Positions 14,382-22,945 of a DNA stretch of 36,296 bases are shown here, in pieces. The notes under the pieces are model-generated. The model ran no database searches. It worked only from the letters and a program-made list of their open reading frames with translations, and was not told the origin of the DNA. Origin of the DNA: Bacteriovorax sp. (GTDB lineage Bacteria; Bdellovibrionota; Bacteriovoracia; Bacteriovoracales; Bacteriovoracaceae); contig JACMRM010000002.1 in assembly GCA_014376445.1 (NCBI GenBank), positions 1-36,296 of the forward strand, in the 5' to 3' direction. The translations under genes and the position numbers were made by a program. Positions within the stretch are counted from its first letter, which is position 1. Every line of letters begins with the position of its first letter.

Positions 14382-15734
14382 ATGAAGCAGATTTTAATTA
14401 TTGAAAATGACGAGACATTAAGAAAAATAATCAAGCTCAATATGATGAAAAATATTGGATGTGATGTGATCGAAATGGCCTCTTCAAGTGAAGCGCTTGA
14501 TCTGATGAAAATTCTTCCGGAACTGGACTTGATTATCTGTAAAGATGCTATCAAAACAGAAAATGCCGGCGCTAATGTCGCTAACTATCTCAAGAAAGAA
14601 AATTTAAAGACACCTGTATTGGTTATTGGAGTTAAAAATTCTGATTATACTCATCTCTATTCAATTGGAGCCAATGCCCCTTGGAAAAGCATTGTAGAGC
14701 TGGCCTTTAAAATAATCAACCCGCCAAGTGCTGTAGAAGCTAAAGTAGACACAAGGGAATTTGTCCCTGTTAGTATTCATTATTTTTTGAATATTAACAC
14801 TATTACCGGATGCGATGTTTATATCAGAGTTAAAAAAAGTGAGTCTGAATTTCAATACGTCAAACGTCTTCATGCCGGAGATACATTTACTCGTGAAGGT
14901 ATTTTGAAATACCAGGAGAGTGGTCTGAGAGAATTTTATATTCCCAGAGATAGTTTTTCTCAGTTTGTAAATTTTGTAACGGAAGAGTTGGTAAAAAAAC
15001 TTGAGAGTAAAGATATTAGCGGTTCACAGCGTGTCACATTGTCTTCTGATAGTTACAAAATTACAACAGAAAGAATTCAAAGCATAGGTATTGATGAATA
15101 TACAGTCGAGTTGGTTGACGAAAGTATCGCTTCAATGACAACTCTTTTGAAAGAACAAAATAGTCTTGTGATGTTTCTTAAATCAATGAAGGCCAATGAT
15201 TGTTCGTTTGCCTACGCTCATACTTATCTTTGCTGCCTGATTCTTCATAAAGTCATCAACTCATTTGATTGGCAGTCACCTCAGATTAAAGAGAAGCTTA
15301 CATACATTGCTTACTTTCACGATATTTCACTGCCAAAAAATTCTCTGACTGAAATTAATTCACAGCAGGAGTTGGATGACAGCGGATTATGTACTGAAGA
15401 TAAAAATGCAGTGACAAATCATGCTTTGCAATCAGCCGCTATCGTTGAAAAGTTTTCGAAAATTCCAACTGGTGTTGGAGCTGTCATTAAAGAGCATCAT
15501 GGAAATAAAAGTGGAGTTGGGTTTGCTGAAAATCCAAGTCTTGCACTTTTGCCTTTGAGTATGATGTTTATTGTGACTGAAAATTTCGTTGATGAATTTT
15601 TAAAGATTGAAGGGGTTCCAAAGAGCGAAGATTTAAAAGTGATTTTTACAAAACTGCAACTGAAGTATACAAAGTCGACTTACGGCCAGACCTTAACGGC
15701 CATTCAAAATATGATTCAGAATAAAAAGAAGTAA
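14382..15734 (+). CDS. degenerate receiver plus HD-GYP-like protein
   Basis: The protein has 450 residues. Residues 1-120 resemble a receiver domain (ILIIENDE at the acidic pocket), but the phospho-acceptor site reads LDLIICKD, placing K54 where aspartate is expected and D55 next to it; it is probably not phosphorylated normally. A middle region (about 130-250) has a beta-rich, unrecognised domain. The C-terminal part looks like an HD-GYP c-di-GMP phosphodiesterase: H313-D314 in YIAYFHDISLP, a following histidine in NHALQSAAIVEKF, and H372-H373 in KEHHGNKSGVGF. The GYP triplet is replaced by GVG-F. It may bind rather than hydrolyse c-di-GMP. It lies 34 nt after mutY, and no operator of its own is seen. 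Start at 14382; GTG 14376 is the alternative. Confidence 0.75.
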   Translation: MKQILIIENDETLRKIIKLNMMKNIGCDVIEMASSSEALDLMKILPELDLIICKDAIKTENAGANVANYLKKENLKTPVLVIGVKNSDYTHLYSIGANAPWKSIVELAFKIINPPSAVEAKVDTREFVPVSIHYFLNINTITGCDVYIRVKKSESEFQYVKRLHAGDTFTREGILKYQESGLREFYIPRDSFSQFVNFVTEELVKKLESKDISGSQRVTLSSDSYKITTERIQSIGIDEYTVELVDESIASMTTLLKEQNSLVMFLKSMKANDCSFAYAHTYLCCLILHKVINSFDWQSPQIKEKLTYIAYFHDISLPKNSLTEINSQQELDDSGLCTEDKNAVTNHALQSAAIVEKFSKIPTGVGAVIKEHHGNKSGVGFAENPSLALLPLSMMFIVTENFVDEFLKIEGVPKSEDLKVIFTKLQLKYTKSTYGQTLTAIQNMIQNKKK

Positions 15735-15746
15735 GTTGAAAAAAAG

Positions 15747-16078
15747 AACCGAGAGAAGGGATAAGCCGGATCCTGTTTTCAACCATCATTCATCTAGGAT
15801 CTAAGTTGCCTTAGACCTCGAGCACTCTACCCGCAACCTTCGGAAGTGGCCCTTCCTAGTTTCCTCATTGCTGAAAAAACAACTTTGCCTATTTGAGCTT
15901 GCACCACGTAGAGTTTACCTGTTTTCACTACAGCATTACCTGTACATACTTTCTGTTGCACTTGTCCTCACCTCGCGATGGACGGGCGTTACCCGCTACG
16001 TTGCCATGTGGTGTCCGGACTTTCCTCCCGTTTTTTTATTGCTAAAAAAACCAGCGATGATTCCCTCTTCTCGGTAGA
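15747..16078 (-). ncRNA. rnpB: RNase P RNA, bacterial type A
   Basis: Read on the minus strand, all the universal landmarks are present in order: GAGGAAAGTCCGG at the 5' part (P4 side), a GGGTAACGCCC-type helix, GTGCAACAGAAAG, GTAAACTC, GCAAGCTCAAATAGG, GGGTAG, the CTAGATGAATGA segment and the 3' part of P4/P1, GGATCCGGCTTAT. The ends pair as ACCGAGAAGAGGGA with TCCCTTCTCTCGGT to form P1, two bases being mismatched. A TTCTTTTTTT tract follows the 3' end and would end transcription. The P3 helix is an unusual all A/U stem (TTTTTTT/AAAAAAA, 16031-16050). It is the catalytic RNA that matures tRNA 5' ends. The ends are approximate to about 3 nt. Confidence 0.95.
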
Positions 16079-16115
16079 GGGGTTATCGGCTTTTGGGTGA
16101 ATTTCGTCAACAGGT

Positions 16116-16907
16116 TTAGTCGAGGAAAGAGAAGTTTACAGGGACTGGATAGAGTGATTTTAAATTTAAGAAGATGCCTTTAGCATATTTAACTTTAGCG
16201 TCGCCTTCTTCACCATTATAGATCTGCAGTGCCTGGAAATAAGTCTCACTCATAGAAGGATGCTTTTCCAGTTTAGAAGCTTTAATATCAGCATAGGCTA
16301 CATAGGTCTTAAGTAAAATAGCGCCGTAAACCACGGCCGTCTGAACATCTTTTTTGATCTCTTCTTTTGATAAATTATAAAAGTCTTCGTCTGATTCAGG
16401 CACGCCTACCTTTACCCAGAGGTTTACCCAGTTTGGGTCTACACATTCCAGAATTTGAGTATTGAAGAATAAAATAGCAGCGTCAGTAGCAGAGTCATTT
16501 CCCCGAAAGCCCAGCTGATCGTTGACTTCTTTGAATCCTGAAGAAGTGAATTGAGTGAGCCCTGCTGCATTTGTCGGGCTGACAGCGTCTCTTGTAAATG
16601 AAGATTCTTTTTGAATAAGGCCGGTTAATACCCATGGGTCTACTTTAAAACAATTAGAAACTTTAACAACATTAGTGGCTATATCGAAGGCGTCTTCTTT
16701 GGAAATTTTGTAATTTGTTTTGATGATGTACTTAACTAAATAATTTATTTCTGGACTGCGCTTCATCATGAAAAAGTTTTTTGAAACTGAATCATTCGGA
16801 AGGCGAAATCCTTTTTCGGTTAGGCTACTGTCCAGCAATTCACCAGAGGCCATGGTATTCAAGACAATTAAGGAAAGGATAAATAGGAAGATTCTAAGGT
16901 TCACCAT
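16116..16907 (-). CDS. lytic transglycosylase, Slt family
   Basis: A 263-residue exported murein lytic transglycosylase. A signal peptide covers residues 1-21 (hydrophobic FLFILSLIVL). The SLT domain begins near residue 85 with DPWVLTGLIQKESSF, where E101 is the expected catalytic acid, followed by AVSPTNAAGLTQFTSSGF, the family's substrate-groove motif. It would cleave peptidoglycan glycan strands in the periplasm. The remainder carries helices typical of the fold and a tail without known domains. It lies between rnpB and the zinc-ribbon gene, all on the minus strand; no clear ribosome site is visible before ATG 16907. There is no lipobox, so it is probably soluble. Confidence 0.82.
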   Translation of the reverse strand: MVNLRIFLFILSLIVLNTMASGELLDSSLTEKGFRLPNDSVSKNFFMMKRSPEINYLVKYIIKTNYKISKEDAFDIATNVVKVSNCFKVDPWVLTGLIQKESSFTRDAVSPTNAAGLTQFTSSGFKEVNDQLGFRGNDSATDAAILFFNTQILECVDPNWVNLWVKVGVPESDEDFYNLSKEEIKKDVQTAVVYGAILLKTYVAYADIKASKLEKHPSMSETYFQALQIYNGEEGDAKVKYAKGIFLNLKSLYPVPVNFSFLD

Positions 16908-16984
16908 AGAAGTGATTTACCCAATGAGAATGAAAATGCCAAGCTAACGTATAATATTTTCCCACGGTAACCTGCTGAAAAGGG

Positions 16985-17701
16985 CTAATAAATCTTAGCG
17001 GTCTCAGGAATGAGCAGTCTGCTGCAGTTAGGACAACATTCTAGGCCTCTTCCTTCTTCGAGAGTGCTTTTCAGAGTTGCATCTGTGGCCATATGGCAGG
17101 CAGAGCATTTTTTATCGATTAAATAAGCGACACAACTTTTTGGTTTAAATCTTTTTTCCATGTCGAGATAAAGGGATTTCATGGAGGGATGACAAAGATC
17201 CATTAAAGCATCAATTCGTTTTGTTCTGTTTGCGATGATCACTTCTTCACCCGCAACAGTTTTTGCAACTTCATTTTTGATGTCGTCTAAAGTTGCAAGC
17301 GAGCCTGCAAAAAAATCATTATTTTCTTTTATAGTATTTAAAATTTTTTCACTTTTTTCGAGATTTTCAAAATAAGTTTTTTCAAGCTTTTCTATTTCAT
17401 TTTGAATTGTCTGGATTTGATTTTTAAAAGCAGTTTCCTGAGGGAGAGTCGTGGCCATGGCAAGTTGTGCAGTCAGTTTGGTCAATCTTCCCTGCAAATC
17501 TTCAATCTGATTTTGTGAATCAGTCAGCTTAAGGTTTTTTTCATCAATTTTAAAATTTTCATTTTGAGTTTGCGATTTTTTACGACGCTCTTCTAAGTCG
17601 GATATTCTCTTGTTTTCACTGGCGATCACATCAGCATTTTGCTGATTTTGCTTCTTTAGTGCCTCAATTTCAATTAAATGCCTAAAGCTCTCGAGGAACA
17701 T
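16985..17701 (-). CDS. coiled-coil protein with C4 zinc ribbon (COG1579-like)
   Basis: The 238-residue protein is long alpha-helical coiled coil to about residue 170, rich in E, K, Q and N. It ends in a C4-type zinc ribbon formed by CSACH and CCPNC. This architecture matches the zf-RING_7/COG1579 family of cytoplasmic proteins, suggested to act in nucleic-acid binding or protein quality control. The start ATG at 17701 has an AAGGA box 9-10 nt upstream (minus strand), and it lies head-to-head with aroC with its start codon overlapping the promoter region of that gene. It is likely cotranscribed with the downstream lytic transglycosylase (77-nt gap). Confidence 0.8.
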   Translation of the reverse strand: MFLESFRHLIEIEALKKQNQQNADVIASENKRISDLEERRKKSQTQNENFKIDEKNLKLTDSQNQIEDLQGRLTKLTAQLAMATTLPQETAFKNQIQTIQNEIEKLEKTYFENLEKSEKILNTIKENNDFFAGSLATLDDIKNEVAKTVAGEEVIIANRTKRIDALMDLCHPSMKSLYLDMEKRFKPKSCVAYLIDKKCSACHMATDATLKSTLEEGRGLECCPNCSRLLIPETAKIY

Positions 17702-17714
17702 GACCGATCCTTCC

Positions 17715-17744
17715 TTGTTAATGCCATCGGCATTTGAGTATAAT
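17715..17744 (+). promoter_or_regulatory. candidate aroC promoter
   Basis: TTGTTA (17715-17720), 18-bp spacer, TATAAT (17739-17744). The ATG of aroC follows at 17754, so the transcript would start about 2-4 nt before it, giving a near-leaderless mRNA. No Shine-Dalgarno sequence precedes that ATG. Confidence 0.55.
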
Positions 17745-17753
17745 GATCATCAT

Positions 17754-18749
17754 ATGCGTGGAAATACCTTCGGTAAATTGTTTTCTTTGACGAGCTTTGG
17801 TGAGTCTCATGGCACAGCTATGGGAGTTGTGATTGATGGATTGCCTGCGGGATTAAACGTTTCTCTGGATGATCTTCAACGAGAGCTCGATCGCAGAGCA
17901 CCTGGAAAAATTGCAGGAACAACTTCAAGACTTGAAGATGATAAAGCGATTATTCTTTCCGGTGTTTTTGAGGGTGTAAGTTTAGGAACACCTGTCGCTG
18001 TAATTGTTAATAATACCAATCAAAAAAGTACTGACTACGATAAACTAAAGAGTGAACATCGCCCGGGGCATGCCGATAAGACGACAATCATGAAGTACGG
18101 TGTACGCGATCACCGAGGTGGCGGACGCTCTTCAGGTAGAGAAACCCTTTCCCGTGTGGTTGCCGGTTATTTTGCAGGTTTAATTATTCCTCAGGTAAAA
18201 GTTAGAGCATACGTCAGCTTATTAGGACCATTTGAACATACAGAAATTTTAAAAGATCTTTATTTGGATCTTTCTCCTTACTCGTTTCCTGATACATCGA
18301 AAAATGATGAGATCAAAAAATACCTTGAGGAATTGAAATCTCAAGGAGAGTCAGTTGGAGGAAGAGTCAGAATCATTGTGGAGAATTCTCCCGTTGGTCT
18401 GGGCGAGCCGGCCTTTGATAAATTAAAAGCTGATTTTGCGAAAGCGCTTCTTTCAATTGGTGCCGTGGTTTCTTTTTCCTACGGTCTCGGCGAAGAGATG
18501 GCCTTGATGAAAGGTTCTGCTGTTTCAAGTTATGAAAATGCATTCGGAGGAATGGAAGGCGGAATTTCTAATGGTGAAAAAATGTTGATGACTATAACTT
18601 TTAAACCGACATCAACGATCGGTGATAAGGCTAAAGAAGGACGTCATGATCCTTGTATAATTCCCAGGGCCATTCCCGTAGTTGAGGCGATGGTGAAAGT
18701 TGTACTGGCCGATCATTATTTAAGACAAAATGCTTATCTGGTTAAATAG
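17754..18749 (+). CDS. aroC: chorismate synthase
   Basis: A 331-residue FMN-dependent enzyme that converts EPSP to chorismate, the last step of the shikimate pathway. The start at 17754 gives MRGNTFGKLFSLTSFGESHG, the canonical N-terminus of the family. The longer frame from 17700 adds 18 unlikely residues and would overlap the divergent zinc-ribbon gene. RRAPGK, HRPGHAD, GGGRSSGRETLSRV, the GLGE stretch and GGMEGGISNG are family motifs. It heads the aroC-aroB-aroA operon, with 20 nt to the aroB start codon. Its promoter leaves almost no leader. Confidence 0.96.
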   Translation: MRGNTFGKLFSLTSFGESHGTAMGVVIDGLPAGLNVSLDDLQRELDRRAPGKIAGTTSRLEDDKAIILSGVFEGVSLGTPVAVIVNNTNQKSTDYDKLKSEHRPGHADKTTIMKYGVRDHRGGGRSSGRETLSRVVAGYFAGLIIPQVKVRAYVSLLGPFEHTEILKDLYLDLSPYSFPDTSKNDEIKKYLEELKSQGESVGGRVRIIVENSPVGLGEPAFDKLKADFAKALLSIGAVVSFSYGLGEEMALMKGSAVSSYENAFGGMEGGISNGEKMLMTITFKPTSTIGDKAKEGRHDPCIIPRAIPVVEAMVKVVLADHYLRQNAYLVK

Positions 18750-18769
18750 ATATTTATAAAAGAGAATTG

Positions 18770-19795
18770 ATGAAGACAGAAATTAAAAAAATTGAATTCG
18801 AAACCATTGTAGATGAAATCAACAAGCTGCAAACAGATACTGTTTTGATTATTGCTGATCATCAGGTTTGGAGTCTCTACTCTAAAGATTTAAATCTGGA
18901 AAAAATTGAAAATAAAAAAGTTCTTTTCTGGAAAGCGTCTGATGGTGAGAAAGTAAAAAATATTACTGACTTCCAGAATGCAGTGGAATTTTTCCTTGAA
19001 AAAGGAATTCATAGAAATGCTCATCTTGTCGTTATTGGCGGCGGAGCTACCTCTGACTTCGGTGGATTTGTAGCAGCGACAATTCTTCGCGGGATCCAGT
19101 GGAGTGTTGTTCCAACAACTCTTTTATCAATGGTCGATGCAAGTATCGGCGGTAAAGTAGCGATCAACTCAAAGTCTGGAAAAAACCTTCTTGGTGCTTT
19201 CCATTTGCCCGCCAATGTATGGATCTGCTCTAAGTTTTTAGAAACTCTTCCATCTGTGGAAAAAAGCAGTGGTATGGGTGAAGTTTTAAAATACTGTTTT
19301 CTTGATTACACAATTTACGACATGGTTATCAGAAAGTGTGAAATGTCTGAGATCATCGATGCCTGTGCTAAATTCAAAGAGAAACTGACGAAAGAAGATT
19401 TAAAAGAAACAGGAGTGAGAAGAATCTTGAATCTTGGACACTCTTTCGGACATGCAATTGAGTTCATTTACAATATCCCTCACGGCGAAGCTGTCATGTG
19501 GGGAATGGCGTTGATCTTTAAATTGTTTGGAACTGAGAAAAATATTAACGACATTACAGCTCTTAAAAAATCTCTGGAAATTCCGGGAGAACAGTCACCA
19601 TGGTTCAATAAAGAATTTCCGATTGATAAAATCATGATGTATCTTTCAAAAGATAAAAAGATCAGTGCCCTGAGCTCCATTGATCTGGTCCTGATTAAAG
19701 ACATCGGCAATGCTGAAGTTGAAACAATCTCTTTCGAAAAAATTCAAGAAGTCATGGAAGCAAATAAAGATGAGCTCAAAAAATTCACTCTATAA
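18770..19795 (+). CDS. aroB: 3-dehydroquinate synthase
   Basis: A 341-residue enzyme that cyclises DAHP to 3-dehydroquinate, the second step of the shikimate pathway. The NAD-binding stretch GGGATSDFGGFVAA is followed by RGIQWSVVPTTLLSMVDASIGGK, which is diagnostic, and by NLGHSFGHAIE with the metal-binding histidines. ATG 18770 has an AGAGAA box a few nt upstream; TTG at 18767 is the alternative. The 3' end overlaps the aroA start by 26 nt. Protein length is slightly below the usual 360, mostly at the C-terminus. Confidence 0.95.
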   Translation: MKTEIKKIEFETIVDEINKLQTDTVLIIADHQVWSLYSKDLNLEKIENKKVLFWKASDGEKVKNITDFQNAVEFFLEKGIHRNAHLVVIGGGATSDFGGFVAATILRGIQWSVVPTTLLSMVDASIGGKVAINSKSGKNLLGAFHLPANVWICSKFLETLPSVEKSSGMGEVLKYCFLDYTIYDMVIRKCEMSEIIDACAKFKEKLTKEDLKETGVRRILNLGHSFGHAIEFIYNIPHGEAVMWGMALIFKLFGTEKNINDITALKKSLEIPGEQSPWFNKEFPIDKIMMYLSKDKKISALSSIDLVLIKDIGNAEVETISFEKIQEVMEANKDELKKFTL

Positions 19796-21026
19796 ACCTT
19801 ATATTATTGAATTGCTCAAATCTTTTGATAAAGAAATTGCTTTGCCATCAAGTAAGTCCCACTCTAATCGCGCTTTAATTTTAGGAGCGATCAGGGGGGA
19901 GGGGTTCAAAATCCATAATGTTTCAAGTTCTACGGACGTTACAAATATGGTGACGGTCTTCAAGAAAATTGGTCTCAAAATGAAGATCAATGGAACGACT
20001 ATTATTTTTGAAAATTCATTTCCTGAATGCGAAAAAGATTCAGCATGTGAAGTCATCAATCTGCATACGGGAGATGGCGGAACAACTAATAGATTTTTGA
20101 TTGCACTTTTATCGCGTGGAAAAAAAGAATATCACTTGTTTCCGACTGAAAAAATGAGTGAGAGACCGATTGAGGATCTCATTAATCCGCTTAAAAAATT
20201 AAGTGTGTACATCAACTTCAATCCGGAAAGCGAACAGGATAAAAAAGCCTGGATCGTCTTGAGGGGGCCGGCTTCACTTTACAATACAACTAAACTGGAA
20301 ATTGACTGTGAGAAGAGCACACAGTTTGCGACAGCCTTGATGCTGGCCTTTTCCAATCGTCCGCTCCAATTTGAATTCATAAATCTTCATTCTTCTGAAT
20401 CTTATTTAAAAATGACTACTCAGGTGATTAAAAAATCGCTTGAAAGCAATAGCTACACTGTGCCTGTAGATTTTAGTTCGTTGGGGTATCCGGCAGCACT
20501 GGCAGCACTTATGGGCCGTGTTTTGATTAAAAATTGTACTGAGATCGATTTATTGCAGGCTGATTCCATACTGATTGAAATGCTAAAAAATAGCGGCGCT
20601 CATAGATCACTTTCTAATAATGGACTTGAAATAAAAAAAGGTACAGAGCTGAAGCCTCTCACATTTAATGTTTCAAATGCCCCTGATTTATTTCCCACTC
20701 TAGTTTTTCTTGCTGCTCACATTGAAGGCGAAAGCAGTTTTTCAGATTTAAGTGTTCTGCAGTTTAAAGAAAGTAACAGACTGATGCAAATGATCAGCAT
20801 TCTAAAAGCTTTGGGTGTCCAGTTGTTTTATGACCAGGATAGTAATATTTTAAAAATTATCGGCAAAGCAAATTTTAAATATAAAGCGGCAGTCATTCAT
20901 CCTGCGAGAGATCATCGCATTGTGATGTCAGCAGCACTTTTCATGGCGAAGAATTCTGGCGGAGAACTTTATGAAGTCGACTGTGTAGAAAAATCTTTCC
21001 CTGGCTTTTTAACGTTGCTAGAATAA
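19770..21026 (+). CDS. aroA: 3-phosphoshikimate 1-carboxyvinyltransferase (EPSP synthase)
   Basis: A 418-residue enzyme that joins PEP to shikimate 3-phosphate. The N-terminal KSHSNR motif gives K29, S30 and R34; GDGGTTNRFL replaces the usual N-A-G-T loop; MSERPIEDL, APDLFPTLVFLAA (active-site aspartate), FKESNRL and DHRIVMSAAL (H-R pair) complete the site. Start ATG 19770 is chosen because GGAAG lies nine nt upstream. The frame is open 20 codons further into aroB, but those residues are lysine-rich and unlike the family. Overlap with aroB is 26 nt, so the operon is tightly coupled. The loop with GDGGT instead of NAGT is characteristic of some divergent EPSP synthases and may bear on inhibitor sensitivity; that is an inference. 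Confidence 0.93.
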   Translation: MSSKNSLYKPYIIELLKSFDKEIALPSSKSHSNRALILGAIRGEGFKIHNVSSSTDVTNMVTVFKKIGLKMKINGTTIIFENSFPECEKDSACEVINLHTGDGGTTNRFLIALLSRGKKEYHLFPTEKMSERPIEDLINPLKKLSVYINFNPESEQDKKAWIVLRGPASLYNTTKLEIDCEKSTQFATALMLAFSNRPLQFEFINLHSSESYLKMTTQVIKKSLESNSYTVPVDFSSLGYPAALAALMGRVLIKNCTEIDLLQADSILIEMLKNSGAHRSLSNNGLEIKKGTELKPLTFNVSNAPDLFPTLVFLAAHIEGESSFSDLSVLQFKESNRLMQMISILKALGVQLFYDQDSNILKIIGKANFKYKAAVIHPARDHRIVMSAALFMAKNSGGELYEVDCVEKSFPGFLTLLE

Positions 21027-21052
21027 ACCAAAGAACTATCAAGAGGTTTATT

Positions 21053-21436
21053 ATGAAAAAAATTATCCTATTAGCTGCAATTTCATTTTCATCATCAATT
21101 TTCGCGGCCAGCGTACAGTGGAGCGATCTTGAGCAATATAATGGATACAAAATTACGCAAAAGCTTGTTTTTGAAAACGGTGTAACACTTCCAGCTGGCG
21201 ATGTTTATGAATTGAATGAAATCGAAGCGCTCAGCATTCCTGGCTACCCGATGATGCTTTACGGATTCCATAAAAAAAACTGTACAACACCAGATCAGAC
21301 AGCTGATATATCTATCGTTGAAGTTCCAGGGCAGGATTGGGACGTAGAAGTTGGAATCCAGCTTGAAGAAGGTTGTAACCTTGGCGTTTATCTTGAAGTA
21401 AAGGATTTATACAGCGGCAGTACTTTCGGAGAATAA
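21053..21436 (+). CDS. small exported protein of unknown function
   Basis: A 127-residue protein with a clean signal peptide (MKKIILLAAISFSSSIFA, residues 1-18). The mature part is acidic and beta-rich with two cysteines, which could form a disulfide in the periplasm. No family recognised. The ATG has an AGAGG box 7 nt upstream. It lies 26 nt after aroA and could be the last gene of that operon; it meets the convergent flavin-reductase gene with a two-base gap. Confidence 0.7.
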   Translation: MKKIILLAAISFSSSIFAASVQWSDLEQYNGYKITQKLVFENGVTLPAGDVYELNEIEALSIPGYPMMLYGFHKKNCTTPDQTADISIVEVPGQDWDVEVGIQLEEGCNLGVYLEVKDLYSGSTFGE

Positions 21437-21438
21437 AA

Positions 21439-22071
21439 TTATTTTTGTATTTGAGCTTTCATTAAACGTGCAAGCTCGAATACATCAGTGCATCTGAAGT
21501 AGTCATTCCCCACACCACGTCCGATTGGGCGAAGTTTTTGAGTCACAATTTTTCCATCTTCCAGTATTTCTTCAGCGATATGCACTTTTACCACTTCACC
21601 GGTAATGATGGAGCCACATCCAGGCTGATCTCCATAACTTAAATGATCGCGGTAAATACATTCAAAGTGAATCAGGCTTTCCTTCATTCTACGTGCTTTG
21701 ATTTTTTCCGAAGCAATAGGCGTGAGTCCTGCAAAAAGAAACTCATCATCGCCATATGGCAACTCCATTGAGGTCTTATTAACTTTCTCAACGATGCTTT
21801 CACTCAGGATATTAATAACAAATTCTTTTTCACGAAAAATATTTCGTGGAGTGTCCTTCATAGTGCCGGTACTTGATTTAATCATGGGAGAAAAAGCAAT
21901 GATCATCGGTTTTGCCGAAACTGCGGTGAAGAATGAAAATGGTGCCAGGTTATTTGTTCCGTCTTCATTAAGAGTTGATACAACCGCGATAGGACGCGGA
22001 AGAATTGACCCGATCAGGAATTTATAATTATCTGTAAACGCACCGTCTGTATCAAATGATTTCATGGCCAC
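21439..22071 (-). CDS. flavin reductase-like FMN-binding protein
   Basis: This 210-residue protein belongs to the flavoredoxin/flavin-reductase split-barrel family. The segment IGSILPRPIAVVSTLNEDGT, then NLAPFSFFTAVSAKP (FMN-phosphate and isoalloxazine contacts), KDTPRNIFREKEFVINIL, and later GQVV-type strands are typical. It would bind FMN and reduce it, or use it as an oxidoreductase; the partner oxygenase is unknown. GTG 22071 is favoured because GGAGG lies exactly six nt upstream; an in-frame ATG two codons on is the alternative. It is divergent from plsC. Confidence 0.8.
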   Translation of the reverse strand: MAMKSFDTDGAFTDNYKFLIGSILPRPIAVVSTLNEDGTNNLAPFSFFTAVSAKPMIIAFSPMIKSSTGTMKDTPRNIFREKEFVINILSESIVEKVNKTSMELPYGDDEFLFAGLTPIASEKIKARRMKESLIHFECIYRDHLSYGDQPGCGSIITGEVVKVHIAEEILEDGKIVTQKLRPIGRGVGNDYFRCTDVFELARLMKAQIQK

Positions 22072-22155
22072 TTTAAACCTCCAAAGTCTCTAATAAAGTT
22101 CTATCAGAGTATGATTTTTTTGACTATACTTTAACAAGAAAGATCCGGGAGAATC
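22072..22155. promoter_or_regulatory. divergent promoter region, flavin reductase/plsC
   Basis: Plus strand: TATACT (22125-22130) followed by GGGAG (22147-22151) ahead of ATG 22156. Minus strand: TTGTTA, 18-bp spacer, CATACT, then GGAGG ahead of GTG 22071. The two promoters overlap. Both are sequence-based guesses. Confidence 0.4.
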
Positions 22156-22944
22156 ATGTCCTTTTTTAGAGTTGTGTTTAAATCGCTTATTTTTATACCA
22201 GCTGTGATGCTTTATCTGGCAGTAGCGGCTATTATACTTGCATTCCATGGCTTCAGCTTCTCAAAGGCCAGACCTGTTTTAATCATGCTCATATCGGTTA
22301 CCAGCAAGGCCGGACTTATTCTGTTTGGAGTTGAAGTCCGAAAAAATTTTGATGCTCAAAGAATGGAAAAAAATTATCTCATCGTTTCCAATCATCTTTC
22401 ATACCTCGACATTATGATTATCAGCTCATTTTTTCCAACCTGCTTTGTAACTTCAAATGAAATGAAAGAAACTCCACTTTTAGGCCAGTTGTGCCTGCTG
22501 GGCGGATGTCTTTTTGTTGAAAGAAGGAAAAGATCCGGAATTACCGGAGAAATTGCAGAGCTCGGTGGTGCACTGGCCAGTGGACTCAATGTTGTCGTTT
22601 TTCCTGAAGCCAAAAGCAATAATGGTGAACAGGTTCTACGCTTCAGAAGACCTCTTTTTCAATCAGCTATTATCTCACAAAAAAATGTTCTTCCGATTTG
22701 TCTGAATTACAGGACGCTTGATGGTGAAAAAATCTCTCTGAGAAACCGCGACTCAGTTTTCTGGTATGGAGACATGCCTTTTTTAAATCATGCCCTCAAT
22801 TTATTTTCACATAAAAAAATCGTGGCGGAATTGTCTGTGATGAAAAGTTTAAATACTTCAGAGTTTGCAGATAAAAATGAACTGGCGGATAAGTCCTATG
22901 AAATCGTAAGCAACGAGTTTGAACTCATTACTCACGTTCATTAA
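22156..22944 (+). CDS. plsC: 1-acylglycerol-3-phosphate acyltransferase (PlsC-like)
   Basis: A 262-residue membrane acyltransferase. An N-terminal membrane anchor covers about residues 12-30. The catalytic NHLSYLD (H80, D85; NHxxxxD) is present, followed by GQLCLLGGCLFVERR and FPEAKSNNG, the second conserved block, in which the usual FPEGTR is changed to FPEAKS. It would acylate lysophosphatidate or a related lysophospholipid at the inner membrane. The ATG has a GGGAG box. It ends one base from the convergent hmgA gene, so the two mRNAs share sequence at the 3' ends. Substrate range is not predictable. Confidence 0.85.
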   Translation: MSFFRVVFKSLIFIPAVMLYLAVAAIILAFHGFSFSKARPVLIMLISVTSKAGLILFGVEVRKNFDAQRMEKNYLIVSNHLSYLDIMIISSFFPTCFVTSNEMKETPLLGQLCLLGGCLFVERRKRSGITGEIAELGGALASGLNVVVFPEAKSNNGEQVLRFRRPLFQSAIISQKNVLPICLNYRTLDGEKISLRNRDSVFWYGDMPFLNHALNLFSHKKIVAELSVMKSLNTSEFADKNELADKSYEIVSNEFELITHVH

Positions 22945-22945
22945 T

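Noticed and set aside
15868-16077. A 69-codon plus-strand frame inside the rnpB region
   Set aside because: It lies within the antisense of RNase P RNA, whose conserved landmarks explain the sequence; the protein has no family features.
17700-17753. An N-terminal extension of AroC beginning at ATG 17700
   Set aside because: The family starts at MRGNTFGK; the extension would overlap the start of the divergent zinc-ribbon gene and the aroC promoter.
20941-21150. A 69-codon minus-strand frame overlapping aroA and the small exported protein
   Set aside because: It is antisense to two better-supported genes and shows no independent signals.
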